This document shows positions 43,128-52,642 of a stretch of 64,000 nucleotides of DNA, piece after piece. Below the pieces are notes generated by a model. It saw only the letters and a list, made by a program, of their open reading frames with translations. It searched no databases and was not told where the DNA came from. The stretch is taken from NCBI GenBank assembly GCA_963843315.1, contig CAWJJU010000005.1, positions 124,001 to 188,000 on the forward strand. The letters run 5' to 3'. Each line of letters begins with the position of its first letter. Within the stretch, counting starts at the first letter, position 1. This DNA is from JAWVFM01 sp963843315 (GTDB taxonomy: Bacteria; Actinomycetota; Thermoleophilia; Solirubrobacterales; 70-9). A program made the position numbers and the translations under genes.

Positions 43128-46061
43128 ATGGGCAGTCGGCGGCGAAACTTCATCGTGCTGGGCATCGTGGTCGTGCTCTGCGTGCTCTCGGGCCTCGTGA
43201 TCGTCAAGAAGCCCACGGTGCTCGGCCTCGACCTCAAGGGCGGCACCGAGCTGGTCTACATCGCCAGGCCGACCCCGCAGGAGCCCGTCGTCACCGCCGA
43301 CGACATCAACCGCTCGATCGAGATCATCCGCCAGCGCGCCGACAAGCTCGGCGTGTCCGAGCCGGAGATCTCCCGGGTGGGCAACAACGAGATCCAGGTC
43401 GGCCTGCCCAACGTCTCAAACGCGAAGCGGGCGATCGACCAGATCGGGACCACGGCGCAGCTCTACCTCTACGACTTCGAGCGCAACGTCATCCCGCCGC
43501 CGAAATCGAGCGCCCCCAAGAACCCCGCCAACTCGCCGCCTCCGCCGCAGGGTCTGAGCGCATACGCCTTCCCCGATGAGTTCTCCGCGGTCAAGTTCGC
43601 CGGAACCCAGAAGCCCACCTGCTTCCAGAACGCCTGCACGGCGAACGGGCCGACGTACTACCTCTTCAACAAGTCCACGCACGAGGCCCTCGGCGACCCC
43701 GCAGAGAATCCACGCGACATCTACCGCCAGCTCCAGCTGAAGCCGCTGCCGAAGAAGGGCGAGGTCCCGCCCGGCGACCAGCTGCTGAGCGTGCCGCAGG
43801 GCACCGTGGTCCTCTCCGAGCCTGCGCAGGACAACCCCAACACCCCCGCGGACGAGAGCCAGACGGGCGCGCCGCACTACTACGTGCTGCACGACCGGCC
43901 GGCGCTGACCGGCTCGGACATCACCGACCCGAAGCAGAGCTTCGACTCGATCACGAACCAGCCGAACGTCACCTTCAGCTTCACCGACCAGGGGCGCACC
44001 GCCTTCCACGACGTCACCTCCAAGATTGCCCAGCGCGGGCTGGCCACGGCCCCGCCCGGCATCACCTCGGCGCAGGCCGACGCCTACTCGCAGCACTTCG
44101 CGATCGCTCTCGACGGCGAGCTGAAGTCGGCGCCGATCATCAACTTCATCGACAACCCCGACGGCATCGACGGCCGCACCGGCGCGCAGATCTCGGGCAA
44201 CTTCACGATCCAGTCCTCCCAGGACCTGGCCAACGTCCTGCAGATCGGCGCGATCCCGATCGACCTCCACGTCATCAGCCAGAGCACCATCTCGGCGACC
44301 CTCGGCCAGCAGGCGCTCGACCAGGGGCTGAAGGCCGGCCTGGTGGGGCTGGTCGCCGTGATCATGTTCCTGCTCGTCTACTACCGCCTGCTGGGCCTGG
44401 TCTCGGTGATCGGCCTGGCTGTCTACGCGCTCTTCTTCTTCGCGCTCATCAAGCTGATCCCGATCACGCTGACCCTGCCGGGGATCGCGGGGCTGATCCT
44501 GACCATCGGGGTCGCGGCCGACGCGAACATCGTCATCTTCGAGCGAATAAAGGAAGAGGTGCGCGCCGGGCGCTCCACGCTGTCGGCCATCGGCCAGGGA
44601 TACCGGCACGGCATCGCGACCATCATCGACGCAAACGTCATCACCCTGCTGACGGCGTTCATCCTGTTCGGCCTTGCCACGGCGGGCGTCAAGGGCTTCG
44701 CGTTCACCCTGGGCATCGGCACGATCGTCTCGCTGTTCACGGCGGTGCTGTTCACGCAGGCGTTCCTGGGCCTGTTCGCGCGCTCGCCGATCCTGAGCTC
44801 GCCGATCATGCTCGGCGCTCGCGAGAGGTATTTCCACTGGAACTTCGACTTCACCGGCGCCAGCAAGTGGTTCTTCTCGATGTCGGGAACGATCCTGGCC
44901 ATCGGCGCCGTCGCGCTGGCCCTGAGCGGCCTGAACTTCGGCATCGACTTCGAGTCGGGCACGCGGGTGCAGGTGGGCGTCGACAAGCCCGTGACCGTCG
45001 ACCAGGTCCGGTCCTCGCTTCAGGACGCCGGAATCGGCGGTGCGGGCTCGGCGGAGATCCAGCAGATCTCCAACCAGACCCTGGGCCAGAACGCCTTCCA
45101 GATCCAGGCCCAGATCCCCGAGTCGGACGTCAACAAGGTCCAGGGTGTGCTCAACGACTCGTTCGGGGTGAAGCCCCACAGCTTCCAGAGCCAGACGGTG
45201 GGCCCGACCTTCGGCTCGCAGATCGCCCACAGCGCGGTGATCGCGATCATCTTCTCGCTGCTGGTGATCTCGATCTACGTGGCGCTGCGATTCGAGGCCA
45301 AGTACGCGATCCCCGTGATCATCGCCCTTGCCCACGACATCCTCATCACGGCCGGCGTTTACGCGGTCGTCGGCCGGGAGGTGACTAGCGGGACGGTCGC
45401 CGCGTTCCTGACCATCCTCGGTTACTCGATGTACGACACGATCATCGTGTTCGACCGAATCCGCGAGAACGTGCCGCGCATGCCGCGCGCCGCCTTCTCG
45501 CAGATCGTCAACCGCTCGATGAGCGAGGTGCTCACCCGATCGCTGATCACGGGCCTCTCGACCGTGTTCCTGGTGACGGTGCTGTTCCTGTTCGGCGGCG
45601 AGACGCTGAAGGACTTCGCCTTCGCGATGATGATCGGCGTCCTCTCGGGCGCGTACTCGTCGATCTTCATCGCCTCGCCGGTGCTCACGCATTGGAAGGA
45701 GCGCGAGCCCGCCTATCGCTCCCGCCGCGCACGCCTGCTGGACACCATGGGCTTCATTCCGACCTTCCCAGAGGACAACGTCGTCGCGCGCACCGACGGC
45801 GAGCCCCTCGCGCCGCCGGTCGCGGTGGCGGCTGCCCCCGCAGTCGCCGCCTCTCCCGCGGCCTCGCCGCTGCCCTCGGCTCCGGCTCCGGCGGCCGGGC
45901 CCGCGCTCGGCGACGGCGACTCGGATGCGGACGAGCCCGTTGAGCCCGTGGAGGACGGCGCGAGCCCGGAGTCCGGCCGCTCCTCGCGCGCCGAGCGCGA
46001 GCGGCGCCGTCGCCAGCAGCGAGCCCGCGGCGGCGGCCGCAAGCACGGGAGAAAGCGCTGA
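43128..46061 (+). CDS. secDF: Fused SecD-SecF protein translocase subunit
   Basis: A 977-residue single-chain SecDF, the proton-driven factor that pulls proteins out of the SecYEG channel. The SecD half starts with a transmembrane helix (FIVLGIVVVLCVLSGLVIV), LGLDLKGGTELVYIA and the P1 domain (residues about 40-390), then five helices including GLILTIGVAADANIVIFERI KEEVRAGRS. The SecF half begins about residue 565 (FTGASKWFFSMSGTILAIGA, LNFGIDFESGTRVQV) and contains LGYSMYDTIIVFDRIRENV and SLITGLSTVFLVTVLFLF. A long Ala/Pro/acidic and then basic tail (about residues 890-977) faces the cytosol. Most actinobacteria encode SecD and SecF separately. Confidence 0.95.
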   Translation: MGSRRRNFIVLGIVVVLCVLSGLVIVKKPTVLGLDLKGGTELVYIARPTPQEPVVTADDINRSIEIIRQRADKLGVSEPEISRVGNNEIQVGLPNVSNAKRAIDQIGTTAQLYLYDFERNVIPPPKSSAPKNPANSPPPPQGLSAYAFPDEFSAVKFAGTQKPTCFQNACTANGPTYYLFNKSTHEALGDPAENPRDIYRQLQLKPLPKKGEVPPGDQLLSVPQGTVVLSEPAQDNPNTPADESQTGAPHYYVLHDRPALTGSDITDPKQSFDSITNQPNVTFSFTDQGRTAFHDVTSKIAQRGLATAPPGITSAQADAYSQHFAIALDGELKSAPIINFIDNPDGIDGRTGAQISGNFTIQSSQDLANVLQIGAIPIDLHVISQSTISATLGQQALDQGLKAGLVGLVAVIMFLLVYYRLLGLVSVIGLAVYALFFFALIKLIPITLTLPGIAGLILTIGVAADANIVIFERIKEEVRAGRSTLSAIGQGYRHGIATIIDANVITLLTAFILFGLATAGVKGFAFTLGIGTIVSLFTAVLFTQAFLGLFARSPILSSPIMLGARERYFHWNFDFTGASKWFFSMSGTILAIGAVALALSGLNFGIDFESGTRVQVGVDKPVTVDQVRSSLQDAGIGGAGSAEIQQISNQTLGQNAFQIQAQIPESDVNKVQGVLNDSFGVKPHSFQSQTVGPTFGSQIAHSAVIAIIFSLLVISIYVALRFEAKYAIPVIIALAHDILITAGVYAVVGREVTSGTVAAFLTILGYSMYDTIIVFDRIRENVPRMPRAAFSQIVNRSMSEVLTRSLITGLSTVFLVTVLFLFGGETLKDFAFAMMIGVLSGAYSSIFIASPVLTHWKEREPAYRSRRARLLDTMGFIPTFPEDNVVARTDGEPLAPPVAVAAAPAVAASPAASPLPSAPAPAAGPALGDGDSDADEPVEPVEDGASPESGRSSRAERERRRRQQRARGGGRKHGRKR

Positions 46062-46336
46062 TGGCAGCCCTCGTCTGGTTCGTCGTCGGCATCGCCCTCT
46101 GGCACTACACGGTGTTCGTCCCCGATCGCTTCTGGGGCGGGATCGTGGGCGCGTTCCTGGGCGCGGTCACCGGCGCGATGATCAGCGGCGCGCTCTTTCA
46201 CATCGCTTCCGGCCGCGGCCTCGGCGACACGGACCTCCTGACCGTGTTCGCGGCCGTCCCCGGCACGCTGATCGGCCTCGCCGCCATCTACGTCGTCGGC
46301 ATGCGGGCCGACGCCGCGGCCGGCATCGAGCGCTAG
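46061..46336 (+). CDS. Small integral membrane protein
   Basis: 91 residues with three hydrophobic segments (ALVWFVVGIALWHYTVFV, GGIVGAFLGAVTGAMISGAL, LLTVFAAVPGTLIGLAAIYV). The Gly-rich second helix recalls YeaQ/Tgl-associated membrane proteins, but I cannot assign a family. Start overlaps the secDF stop (TGATG), so the two are co-translated; a link to secretion is only positional. Confidence 0.75.
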   Translation: MAALVWFVVGIALWHYTVFVPDRFWGGIVGAFLGAVTGAMISGALFHIASGRGLGDTDLLTVFAAVPGTLIGLAAIYVVGMRADAAAGIER

Positions 46337-46348
46337 AAGCCGAGCCGG

Positions 46349-47701
46349 ATGCGCTCCGACCGAATGCCGTTCTCCGCGGCGCTCGGCGCCGCTCTGATCG
46401 CTCTTGCGCCCGCGGCGGTCGCCCTGGTCAATCACGGCAGCCGCGCCGAGCGGGCGACGGCCGCGACCGCCGCCGCGAAGCCCGTGCCCATCGACGGCGA
46501 CGCGATTGCCGCCGACGTGGCGCGGCTGCGCGAGCTGCAATTCGAGGACGTTCCGCCCGTGCGCTCGATCGGCCCGAAGCAGGAGCGCCAGCTCACCCAC
46601 CGGCTTTCGCGGGAGCAGAGGCAGAAGGCCAAGGCAAAGGCGACGCCGAAGCAACGCCGCCAGGCGCGCGAGATCGCGCGCGGCGCGCGGGCCGGCCTGG
46701 ATTGGGCGCAGCTCGTCGGCTTTCTCGACCCCGGCTTCAAGCTGAGCTCCGCAACGCAGGCGCTCGGCAGCTCGGTCGTGGGCGAGTACCAGCCCTCCGA
46801 GCACGCCGTCTACGTGCAGCGCTCCGGCGTCGACCCGAACCACTCCCAGGACGTGATCGTCGCCCACGAGCTCGACCACGCCCTCGACTCCCAGCACTTC
46901 CCGAAGCTCTTCCACGTCAAGCAGACGCCGAACAACAGCGAGCGCGCGAACGCGGTGCAGGCGCTGGTGGAGGGAACCGCCACCGTGGTCTCCGAGCGCT
47001 ACGCGCACGAACACGGCTATCCCAGCGTCGGCCCCGGGCGGCAGCTCTACTCCGTGGCCAACCTGGGCTTCGGCGTCCCGGCGGGCCTGGCGGCCGAGTT
47101 CCGCTTCCCGTACACCGCGGGGGCCGACTTCGTTCGCTACCTGCTTCGGCGCGGCGGCTGGAAGCTGGTGGACCAGGCCTGGCGCAACCCGCCGACCAGC
47201 ACCGCCCAGATCCTCGATCCCTCACGCTGGCTGCGCCGCACGGGCTACGAGAGCCTGAGCATCCCCGCCGCGCTCGGGCCACCGTGGAAGCTCCTCGGCA
47301 CAAGCGACTCGGGCGCCCTGGACGCCCAGGTCCTGCTCTCCCTCGGCATGCAATTGGGCCTGGCGAAGCGCTCCTCGGAGGGCTGGGACGGCGGCGAGAT
47401 CGCGACCTGGCGACAGGGAGCGGCCAAATGCCCCGGCGCCTGCCGTTCGCGGACCGCGAGCGTCGCGGCCTATCGGTGGACGAGCCCCCTGCACGCCGCG
47501 CGCTTCACGACGGCATTGCCGATCTACATCGCGACCCGGCTACGGGCGCAACCGGCGGGCCATCTCACCTGGAAGACCGGCGACGGCTACATCGCCATCG
47601 GGAGCCAGGGCGTGGGTACGGCGATCGGGCTGGCGCCGACCGCGGGGCTCGCGAGGCACCTGGCGGGCGTGGGAGTCCAGGCGGCAAACTTGCCCAAATA
47701 G
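46349..47701 (+). CDS. Secreted zincin-like metalloprotein
   Basis: 450 residues. An N-terminal signal peptide (PFSAALGAALIALAPAAVAL) is followed by a basic helical region (LTHRLSREQRQKAKAKATPK QRRQAREIARGA) and a domain with the zinc motif VIVAHELDHALDSQHFPKLF (HExxH), then QALVEGTATVVSERYAHEHG, where the Glu of LVEGTA is a likely third ligand. The rest (ADFVRYLLRRGGWKLVDQAW RNPPTSTAQILDPSRWL) resembles extracellular proteins of this actinobacterial type. Probable exported peptidase; substrate unknown. ATG 46364 is an alternative start. Confidence 0.78.
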   Translation: MRSDRMPFSAALGAALIALAPAAVALVNHGSRAERATAATAAAKPVPIDGDAIAADVARLRELQFEDVPPVRSIGPKQERQLTHRLSREQRQKAKAKATPKQRRQAREIARGARAGLDWAQLVGFLDPGFKLSSATQALGSSVVGEYQPSEHAVYVQRSGVDPNHSQDVIVAHELDHALDSQHFPKLFHVKQTPNNSERANAVQALVEGTATVVSERYAHEHGYPSVGPGRQLYSVANLGFGVPAGLAAEFRFPYTAGADFVRYLLRRGGWKLVDQAWRNPPTSTAQILDPSRWLRRTGYESLSIPAALGPPWKLLGTSDSGALDAQVLLSLGMQLGLAKRSSEGWDGGEIATWRQGAAKCPGACRSRTASVAAYRWTSPLHAARFTTALPIYIATRLRAQPAGHLTWKTGDGYIAIGSQGVGTAIGLAPTAGLARHLAGVGVQAANLPK

Positions 47702-47747
47702 CGCCGAGGGGGGAGATTCCGTCGGGGGCGCCGCCTAGCTTGATGCG

Positions 47748-50318
47748 GTGGCAGCGCAGGCGGCATTCACCCTGGAGCCCTACGACTACGCGGAGGCCCG
47801 GCGCCTCGAGCGCGAGCTGGGGCTGGCCGAGCCGGTGGCGGCGATCCTCGTGCGCCGGGGCTACCGCACCCCGGAAGCGGCGCGGGCGTTCCTTGAGAGC
47901 TCCGACGATCATGACCCCATGCTCCTGGGCCCGATGGCCGACGTCGCGCACCGGGTCAGGGGCGCGATCGCCGCCGGGCGGCGAATCACGGTGCACGGCG
48001 ACTACGACGTCGACGGCGTGTCCGCGACGGCAATCCTCGTCGGCGCGCTGCGCGAGCTGGGTGCGGACGCCGACTGGTACGTCCCCGACCGGTTGGGCGA
48101 CGGCTACGGGCTGACGCGCGGCTCGGTCGAGCGGATCGCCGGGCGCGGGGGGGACCTGCTGATCACCGTGGACTGCGGAATCGGCTCGGCCGACGCGGTT
48201 GCCGCGGCGCAGCAGGCGGGCCTGGAGGTGATCGTCACGGACCACCACGAGCCGCCCGCAACGCTGCCCGACTGCCTCGTGCTGCATCCCCGCGTGGGCG
48301 ACTACCCGTTTGGCGAGCTCTGCGGCGCGGGGGTCTCGCTGAAGCTGGCCACGGCCCTCGCCGGCGACGACTACCGCGAGCGCTCGCTCGACCTCGTCGC
48401 CCTGGCGACGGTGGCCGACATGGTCCCCCTGGTGGGTGAGAACCGCGCCCTCGTGCGACGTGGCCTGGCGGTGGCGCGTCGCGCCCGGCGTCCGGGCATT
48501 CGCGCCCTCTGCGCGGAGGCCGGCGTCGACCCGGGCTGTCTGGACGAGGGCGACTTCGCCTTCCGTCTCGGCCCGCGGATCAACGCCGCCGGGCGCCTCT
48601 ACCGGGCCGACAGCGCGATCGAGCTGATGCTCACCCGGGACGAGGAGCGCGCCAGGGCGATCGCGGGCGAGCTGGGGCAGGCAAACGCCGAGCGCAGGGA
48701 GACCGAGCGCGCCGTGCTCGACGCAGCGGAGGCCGCCCGCGCGCCAGCTTCCCCCGAGCACGCCGAGGGGCCGGCCCTCGTGCTCGCCGGAGAGGGCTGG
48801 CACCCGGGCGTCGTGGGGATCGTCGCCTCGCGCATGGTCGAGCGCCATGGCGTGCCGGCGATCCTGATCGGGCTCGACCCCGACGGGCGGGGCCGGGGCT
48901 CGGCCCGCAGCGTTCCCGGCTTCGACATGCTCGCCGCGCTCGACGCCTGCGCGGAGCACCTGGTCCGCTACGGCGGGCACCGGGCGGCCGCAGGAATGGA
49001 GATCGAGGCAGGCCGCGTCGAGGCCTTCCGCGAGGCCTTCGCCGAGCAGGCGCGCGCCGGCCTGGGCGCGGAGCCGCGGCCCGCCACGGAGACGATCGAC
49101 GCCATCGTCGGCGGCGAGAGCCTGGGCCTGGACGTCGCCGAGCAGCTACGCAGGCTGGCGCCGTTCGGAGTCGGCAACCCCGAGGTCCGGCTGCTGGTCC
49201 CCTCGGCCCGTCTTGCCGACGTGCGGCCGATGGGTGAGGACGACAAGCACGCGCGCTTCACGCTCGCAAGCGGAACCCGCCGAGCGCTGGGAGTCGCCTT
49301 CAGGGTCAACGGCGACCTGGGCGCCGCCGCGCGCGACGAGGCGCCGCGCGACGTCTCGCTGCGCCTGGAGGTCAACGAGTGGAACGGGGCGGTCGAGCCG
49401 CGGGTGATCCTGGGCAAGCTCTACGAGGTCGCTCCACTCGACGACGAACGGCCGTCGGGCGAACTGGGGCAGGCCGAGTGGCGGGCACGCTTCGAGGCCG
49501 AGCTGGACCGCGAGGAGGAGGTGGGGCCCACGGGCGAGGCGGCGTCCACGGGCGGCGCCGAGCGCGAGGTGGTCGACCGCCGCGGGGGGTCTGGAATCGC
49601 TGCGGTGGCGTCGCTGGAGTCCTCCGGCGGGCCGGTGCTGGTGCTCGCCTGCGACGCGCTTCGCCGTCGCGCCTTGGTGGAGCTCGCCGCCCGTCCCGCG
49701 CGCTTCGGAGGCGGCGAGGTGGTGCTGGTCTCGCGCCGCCTCTCCCAGGAATCCGCCCGCGCTGCCGCCGAACGCGTGCTCACCAGCGGGCGCGGGGTGG
49801 TGCTGGCCGACTGGGATGCGCTGCCGGCGATCCCCGGCCTGGCGGCTCGCTTCGAGCACGTGCTCGCAATCGATCCGCCGCCGAGCCCCGAGGCCGAGAC
49901 CCTCGCGGCCGCCGCGCCGGCGAGCGGCCCCGGCTTCCTGCATCTCGCGTGGGGGCCGGCCGAGGTCGCGCTGGCATCGCGCGTGCTGGAATCGGATTGG
50001 CCCTCGCGGGCGGTCCTCGGCGCGGTGTACCGGGCGCTCACGCAGGCGCCGACCGACCAGGTGATCGGCGGCGAGCGCCTGCGCGAGGCGCTCTGCGGGC
50101 CGACGGCCTTTCCCCGCAGCCCCGAGGCGGCCGCGCGCTGCCTGAGGGTGCTGCTCGAGCTCGGCCTCGTTCAGGTTCGCGAGACTCCTGGCGGCCGCAT
50201 CGTCGGGGTCGTATCCTCGGAGGCGACCGAGCTCTCCTCATCGGCGGCGTACGCCGCCTACAGACAGCGCTCGGAGGAAGGCGTCCGATACCTGAGCAGG
50301 CGAGAACAGGCGAGCTGA
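47748..50318 (+). CDS. recJ: Single-stranded-DNA exonuclease RecJ
   Basis: An 856-residue RecJ of the long actinobacterial type. DHH-domain motifs: ITVHGDYDVDGVSATAILVG (motif I, Asp-x-Asp), LLITVDCGIGSADAVAAAQQ, VIVTDHHEPPATLPDCLVLH P (DHH), AGVSLKLATALAG and LATVADMVPLVGENRALVRR G. DHHA1 domain: GWHPGVVGIVASRMVERHGV PAI, GFDMLAALDACAEHLVRYGG HRAAAGMEIE. An OB-fold follows, then a C-terminal extension of about 270 residues (from about residue 590) not found in E. coli RecJ. GTG start at 47748. Confidence 0.95.
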   Translation: MAAQAAFTLEPYDYAEARRLERELGLAEPVAAILVRRGYRTPEAARAFLESSDDHDPMLLGPMADVAHRVRGAIAAGRRITVHGDYDVDGVSATAILVGALRELGADADWYVPDRLGDGYGLTRGSVERIAGRGGDLLITVDCGIGSADAVAAAQQAGLEVIVTDHHEPPATLPDCLVLHPRVGDYPFGELCGAGVSLKLATALAGDDYRERSLDLVALATVADMVPLVGENRALVRRGLAVARRARRPGIRALCAEAGVDPGCLDEGDFAFRLGPRINAAGRLYRADSAIELMLTRDEERARAIAGELGQANAERRETERAVLDAAEAARAPASPEHAEGPALVLAGEGWHPGVVGIVASRMVERHGVPAILIGLDPDGRGRGSARSVPGFDMLAALDACAEHLVRYGGHRAAAGMEIEAGRVEAFREAFAEQARAGLGAEPRPATETIDAIVGGESLGLDVAEQLRRLAPFGVGNPEVRLLVPSARLADVRPMGEDDKHARFTLASGTRRALGVAFRVNGDLGAAARDEAPRDVSLRLEVNEWNGAVEPRVILGKLYEVAPLDDERPSGELGQAEWRARFEAELDREEEVGPTGEAASTGGAEREVVDRRGGSGIAAVASLESSGGPVLVLACDALRRRALVELAARPARFGGGEVVLVSRRLSQESARAAAERVLTSGRGVVLADWDALPAIPGLAARFEHVLAIDPPPSPEAETLAAAAPASGPGFLHLAWGPAEVALASRVLESDWPSRAVLGAVYRALTQAPTDQVIGGERLREALCGPTAFPRSPEAAARCLRVLLELGLVQVRETPGGRIVGVVSSEATELSSSAAYAAYRQRSEEGVRYLSRREQAS

Positions 50319-50362
50319 GCAGCCCCAAGACGGATCCGGCCGACCGCCGGGGTCACACGCGC

Positions 50363-52642
50363 GTGGGCGCGAACGGGCTGGCCTCACCGGCGCCCGCCGG
50401 GGCGCGCACGCAGGGGCTCACCGCGGCGGAGCAGGCGCTTCTCGACGACCTGCTCGCGGTGGTCGCCGAGCACTCCGACGACGGTGACGGCGACTCCGAG
50501 CGCGACCGCATCGTCGCCGCCTTCGTCTTCGCCTGCGAGCGCCACGCCGACCAGCAGCGGCGCACCGGCGAGGACTTCATCACCCACCCGGTCGAGGTGG
50601 CCAAGATCTGCGCCGGCCTGCGCCTCGACGCCGAGACCCTCTGCGCCGCTCTGCTCCACGACACGGTGGAGGACACGACCGCGAGCCTGGCCGAGGTGGA
50701 GAGCCTCTTCGGCGAGACGGCCGCGGGCCTGGTCGACGGCGTCACCAAGCTCACCGGCATCACGTTCCAGAGTCGCGACGAGCGCCAGGCCGAGAACTAC
50801 CGGAAGATGATGGTCGCGATGGCCACGGACGTCCGGGTCATCCTCATCAAGCTCGCGGACCGCCTCCACAACATGCGCACGCTGGAGGGTTTGCCGAAGC
50901 AGAAGCAGATGGAGAAGGCGCGCGAGACGCTCGAGATCTACGCGCCGCTCGCCCACCGGCTCGGCATCCACGCGATCAAGTGGGAGCTGGAGGACCTCTC
51001 CTTCCAGCGCCTGCACCCGCGCAAGTACGACGAGATCAAGAAGCTCGTGGCGCAGCAGCGAACCGAGCGCGAGAACTACGTGGACGAGGCGGGCGAGTTC
51101 CTCAGCGAGGAGCTCGACAAGGTCGGCATCTCGGCCGACATCTCCGGCCGCGCCAAGCACTTCTACTCGATCTACTCGAAGATGACGAAGAAGGGCCGGG
51201 AGTTCAACGAGATCTACGACCTCACCGCCATGCGCGTGATCGTCGCCTCGGTGAAGGACTGCTACGGCGCCATCGGCGTCATCCATTCGCTCTGGAAGCC
51301 GCTGCCCGGCCGCTTCAAGGACTTCATCGCCACGCCCAAGCTCAACCTCTACCAGGCGCTGCACACCACCGTGGTGGGCCCCGAGGGCCGCCCCCTGGAG
51401 ATCCAGGTGCGAACCCAGGAGATGCACGAGCTGGCCGAGTACGGGATCGCCACCCACGTCCTCTACAAGGAGGGGGCGCGCTCGGGCCGGATCAAGGGCG
51501 ACCCGAAGCGCGACAAGATGACCTGGCTGCGCCAGCTGGTGGAGGGCGAGGAGGAGCGCGACCCCAAGGAGTTCCTCGAACAGCTCAAGGTCGACCTGTT
51601 CGAGGACGAGGTGTTCGTGTTCACGCCGCGCGGAGAGGTCAAGAACCTCTCCGCCGGGTCGACCCCGGTGGACTTCGCCTACGCGGTCCACACCGACGTC
51701 GGCCACCGCTGCGTCGGCGCCAAGGTCAACGGCAAGATCGTCCCGCTGCACTACCAGCTGCGCTCGGGCGACATCGTCGAGATCCTCACCACCAAGCAGG
51801 AGCGCGCGCCGTCGCGCGACTGGCTGGGCCTCGTGCACACCAGCCGCGCGCGCAACAAGATCAGGGCATTCCTCACCCGCGAGCGCCGGGAGGACGCCGA
51901 GCGCCGCGGCCGCGACGAGCTTAACCGCAGCCTGAAGAAGCGAGGCCTGCCGCCGGGAAGCGTGGGCGGCTCGCCCATGCTCGCCGACGTCATCCGCGAG
52001 ATGGGCTTCCGCAAGGCCGACGACTTCTACATCGCGCTCGGGCAGTCGAAGGTCTCGCCCAAGACGGCGGTCAACAAGATCATGCAGCGCCTCAAGCGCG
52101 GCGAGGCGGTCGCCGGCGACGAGACGGAGTCGCGCCTCGCCGGAGTGCTGCAGGGTCGCGACGAGCGCCAGCGGCGCACCCAGGACGCCTCGAACTACGG
52201 GATCAAGGTCAAGGGAGTCGACGACGTCGTGGTGCGGCTGGCGAAGTGCTGCCGGCCGGTGCCGGGCGACGAGATCGTCGGGTACGTCTCGCTGGGCCGC
52301 GGCATCACGATCCATCGCGAGGACTGCCGCAACCTCGCCGCCCTGCGCAAGGCGCCCGAGCGCTTCACCGACGTCGAATGGGCGGGCGACAACGAGACCT
52401 CGTACCGGGTGGAGGTCCAGGTCGACGCCTACGACCGCACCCGGCTGCTCGAGGACCTCTCGCGGACCTTCTCGGAGGCCGGCGTGAACATCCTCGAGGC
52501 GAAGTGCACCACCAAGCACCCGATGGTCAAGAACACCTTCGTCGTCGAGGTCGGCGACACCGAACAGCTGCGTCAGTGCGTCGCTCGCCTGCGCCACGTC
52601 GACTCCGTCTTCGACGCCTACAGGCTGACCCCGGGATCTTGA
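50363..52642 (+). CDS. relA: Bifunctional (p)ppGpp synthetase/hydrolase (Rel/SpoT)
   Basis: Rel-type long RSH protein, 759 residues. HD hydrolase domain: FACERHADQQRRTGEDFITH PVEVAKICAGL, LLHDTVEDT and LADRLHNMRTLEGLPKQKQM EKA, with intact His and Asp, so hydrolase-competent. Synthetase: ISGRAKHFYSIYSKMTKKG, YDLTAMRVIV and RFKDFIATPKLNLYQALHTT VVGPEG. TGS: DEVFVFTPRGEVKNLSAGST PVDFAYAVHTDVGH. Zinc-finger CCRPVPGDEIVGYVSLGRGI TIHREDC and C-terminal ACT domain. I chose GTG 50363; the frame is open through recJ. It is the stringent-response alarmone enzyme. Confidence 0.96.
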   Translation: MGANGLASPAPAGARTQGLTAAEQALLDDLLAVVAEHSDDGDGDSERDRIVAAFVFACERHADQQRRTGEDFITHPVEVAKICAGLRLDAETLCAALLHDTVEDTTASLAEVESLFGETAAGLVDGVTKLTGITFQSRDERQAENYRKMMVAMATDVRVILIKLADRLHNMRTLEGLPKQKQMEKARETLEIYAPLAHRLGIHAIKWELEDLSFQRLHPRKYDEIKKLVAQQRTERENYVDEAGEFLSEELDKVGISADISGRAKHFYSIYSKMTKKGREFNEIYDLTAMRVIVASVKDCYGAIGVIHSLWKPLPGRFKDFIATPKLNLYQALHTTVVGPEGRPLEIQVRTQEMHELAEYGIATHVLYKEGARSGRIKGDPKRDKMTWLRQLVEGEEERDPKEFLEQLKVDLFEDEVFVFTPRGEVKNLSAGSTPVDFAYAVHTDVGHRCVGAKVNGKIVPLHYQLRSGDIVEILTTKQERAPSRDWLGLVHTSRARNKIRAFLTRERREDAERRGRDELNRSLKKRGLPPGSVGGSPMLADVIREMGFRKADDFYIALGQSKVSPKTAVNKIMQRLKRGEAVAGDETESRLAGVLQGRDERQRRTQDASNYGIKVKGVDDVVVRLAKCCRPVPGDEIVGYVSLGRGITIHREDCRNLAALRKAPERFTDVEWAGDNETSYRVEVQVDAYDRTRLLEDLSRTFSEAGVNILEAKCTTKHPMVKNTFVVEVGDTEQLRQCVARLRHVDSVFDAYRLTPGS

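Noticed and set aside
43416..46046. An 876-residue minus-strand frame under secDF
   Set aside because: It is the high-GC shadow of secDF: Arg/Asp/His-rich low-complexity translation without any domain. The same applies to minus 50384-52597 (relA), plus 56488-58806 (MBL and mutase) and minus 2581-4134 (pyrG).
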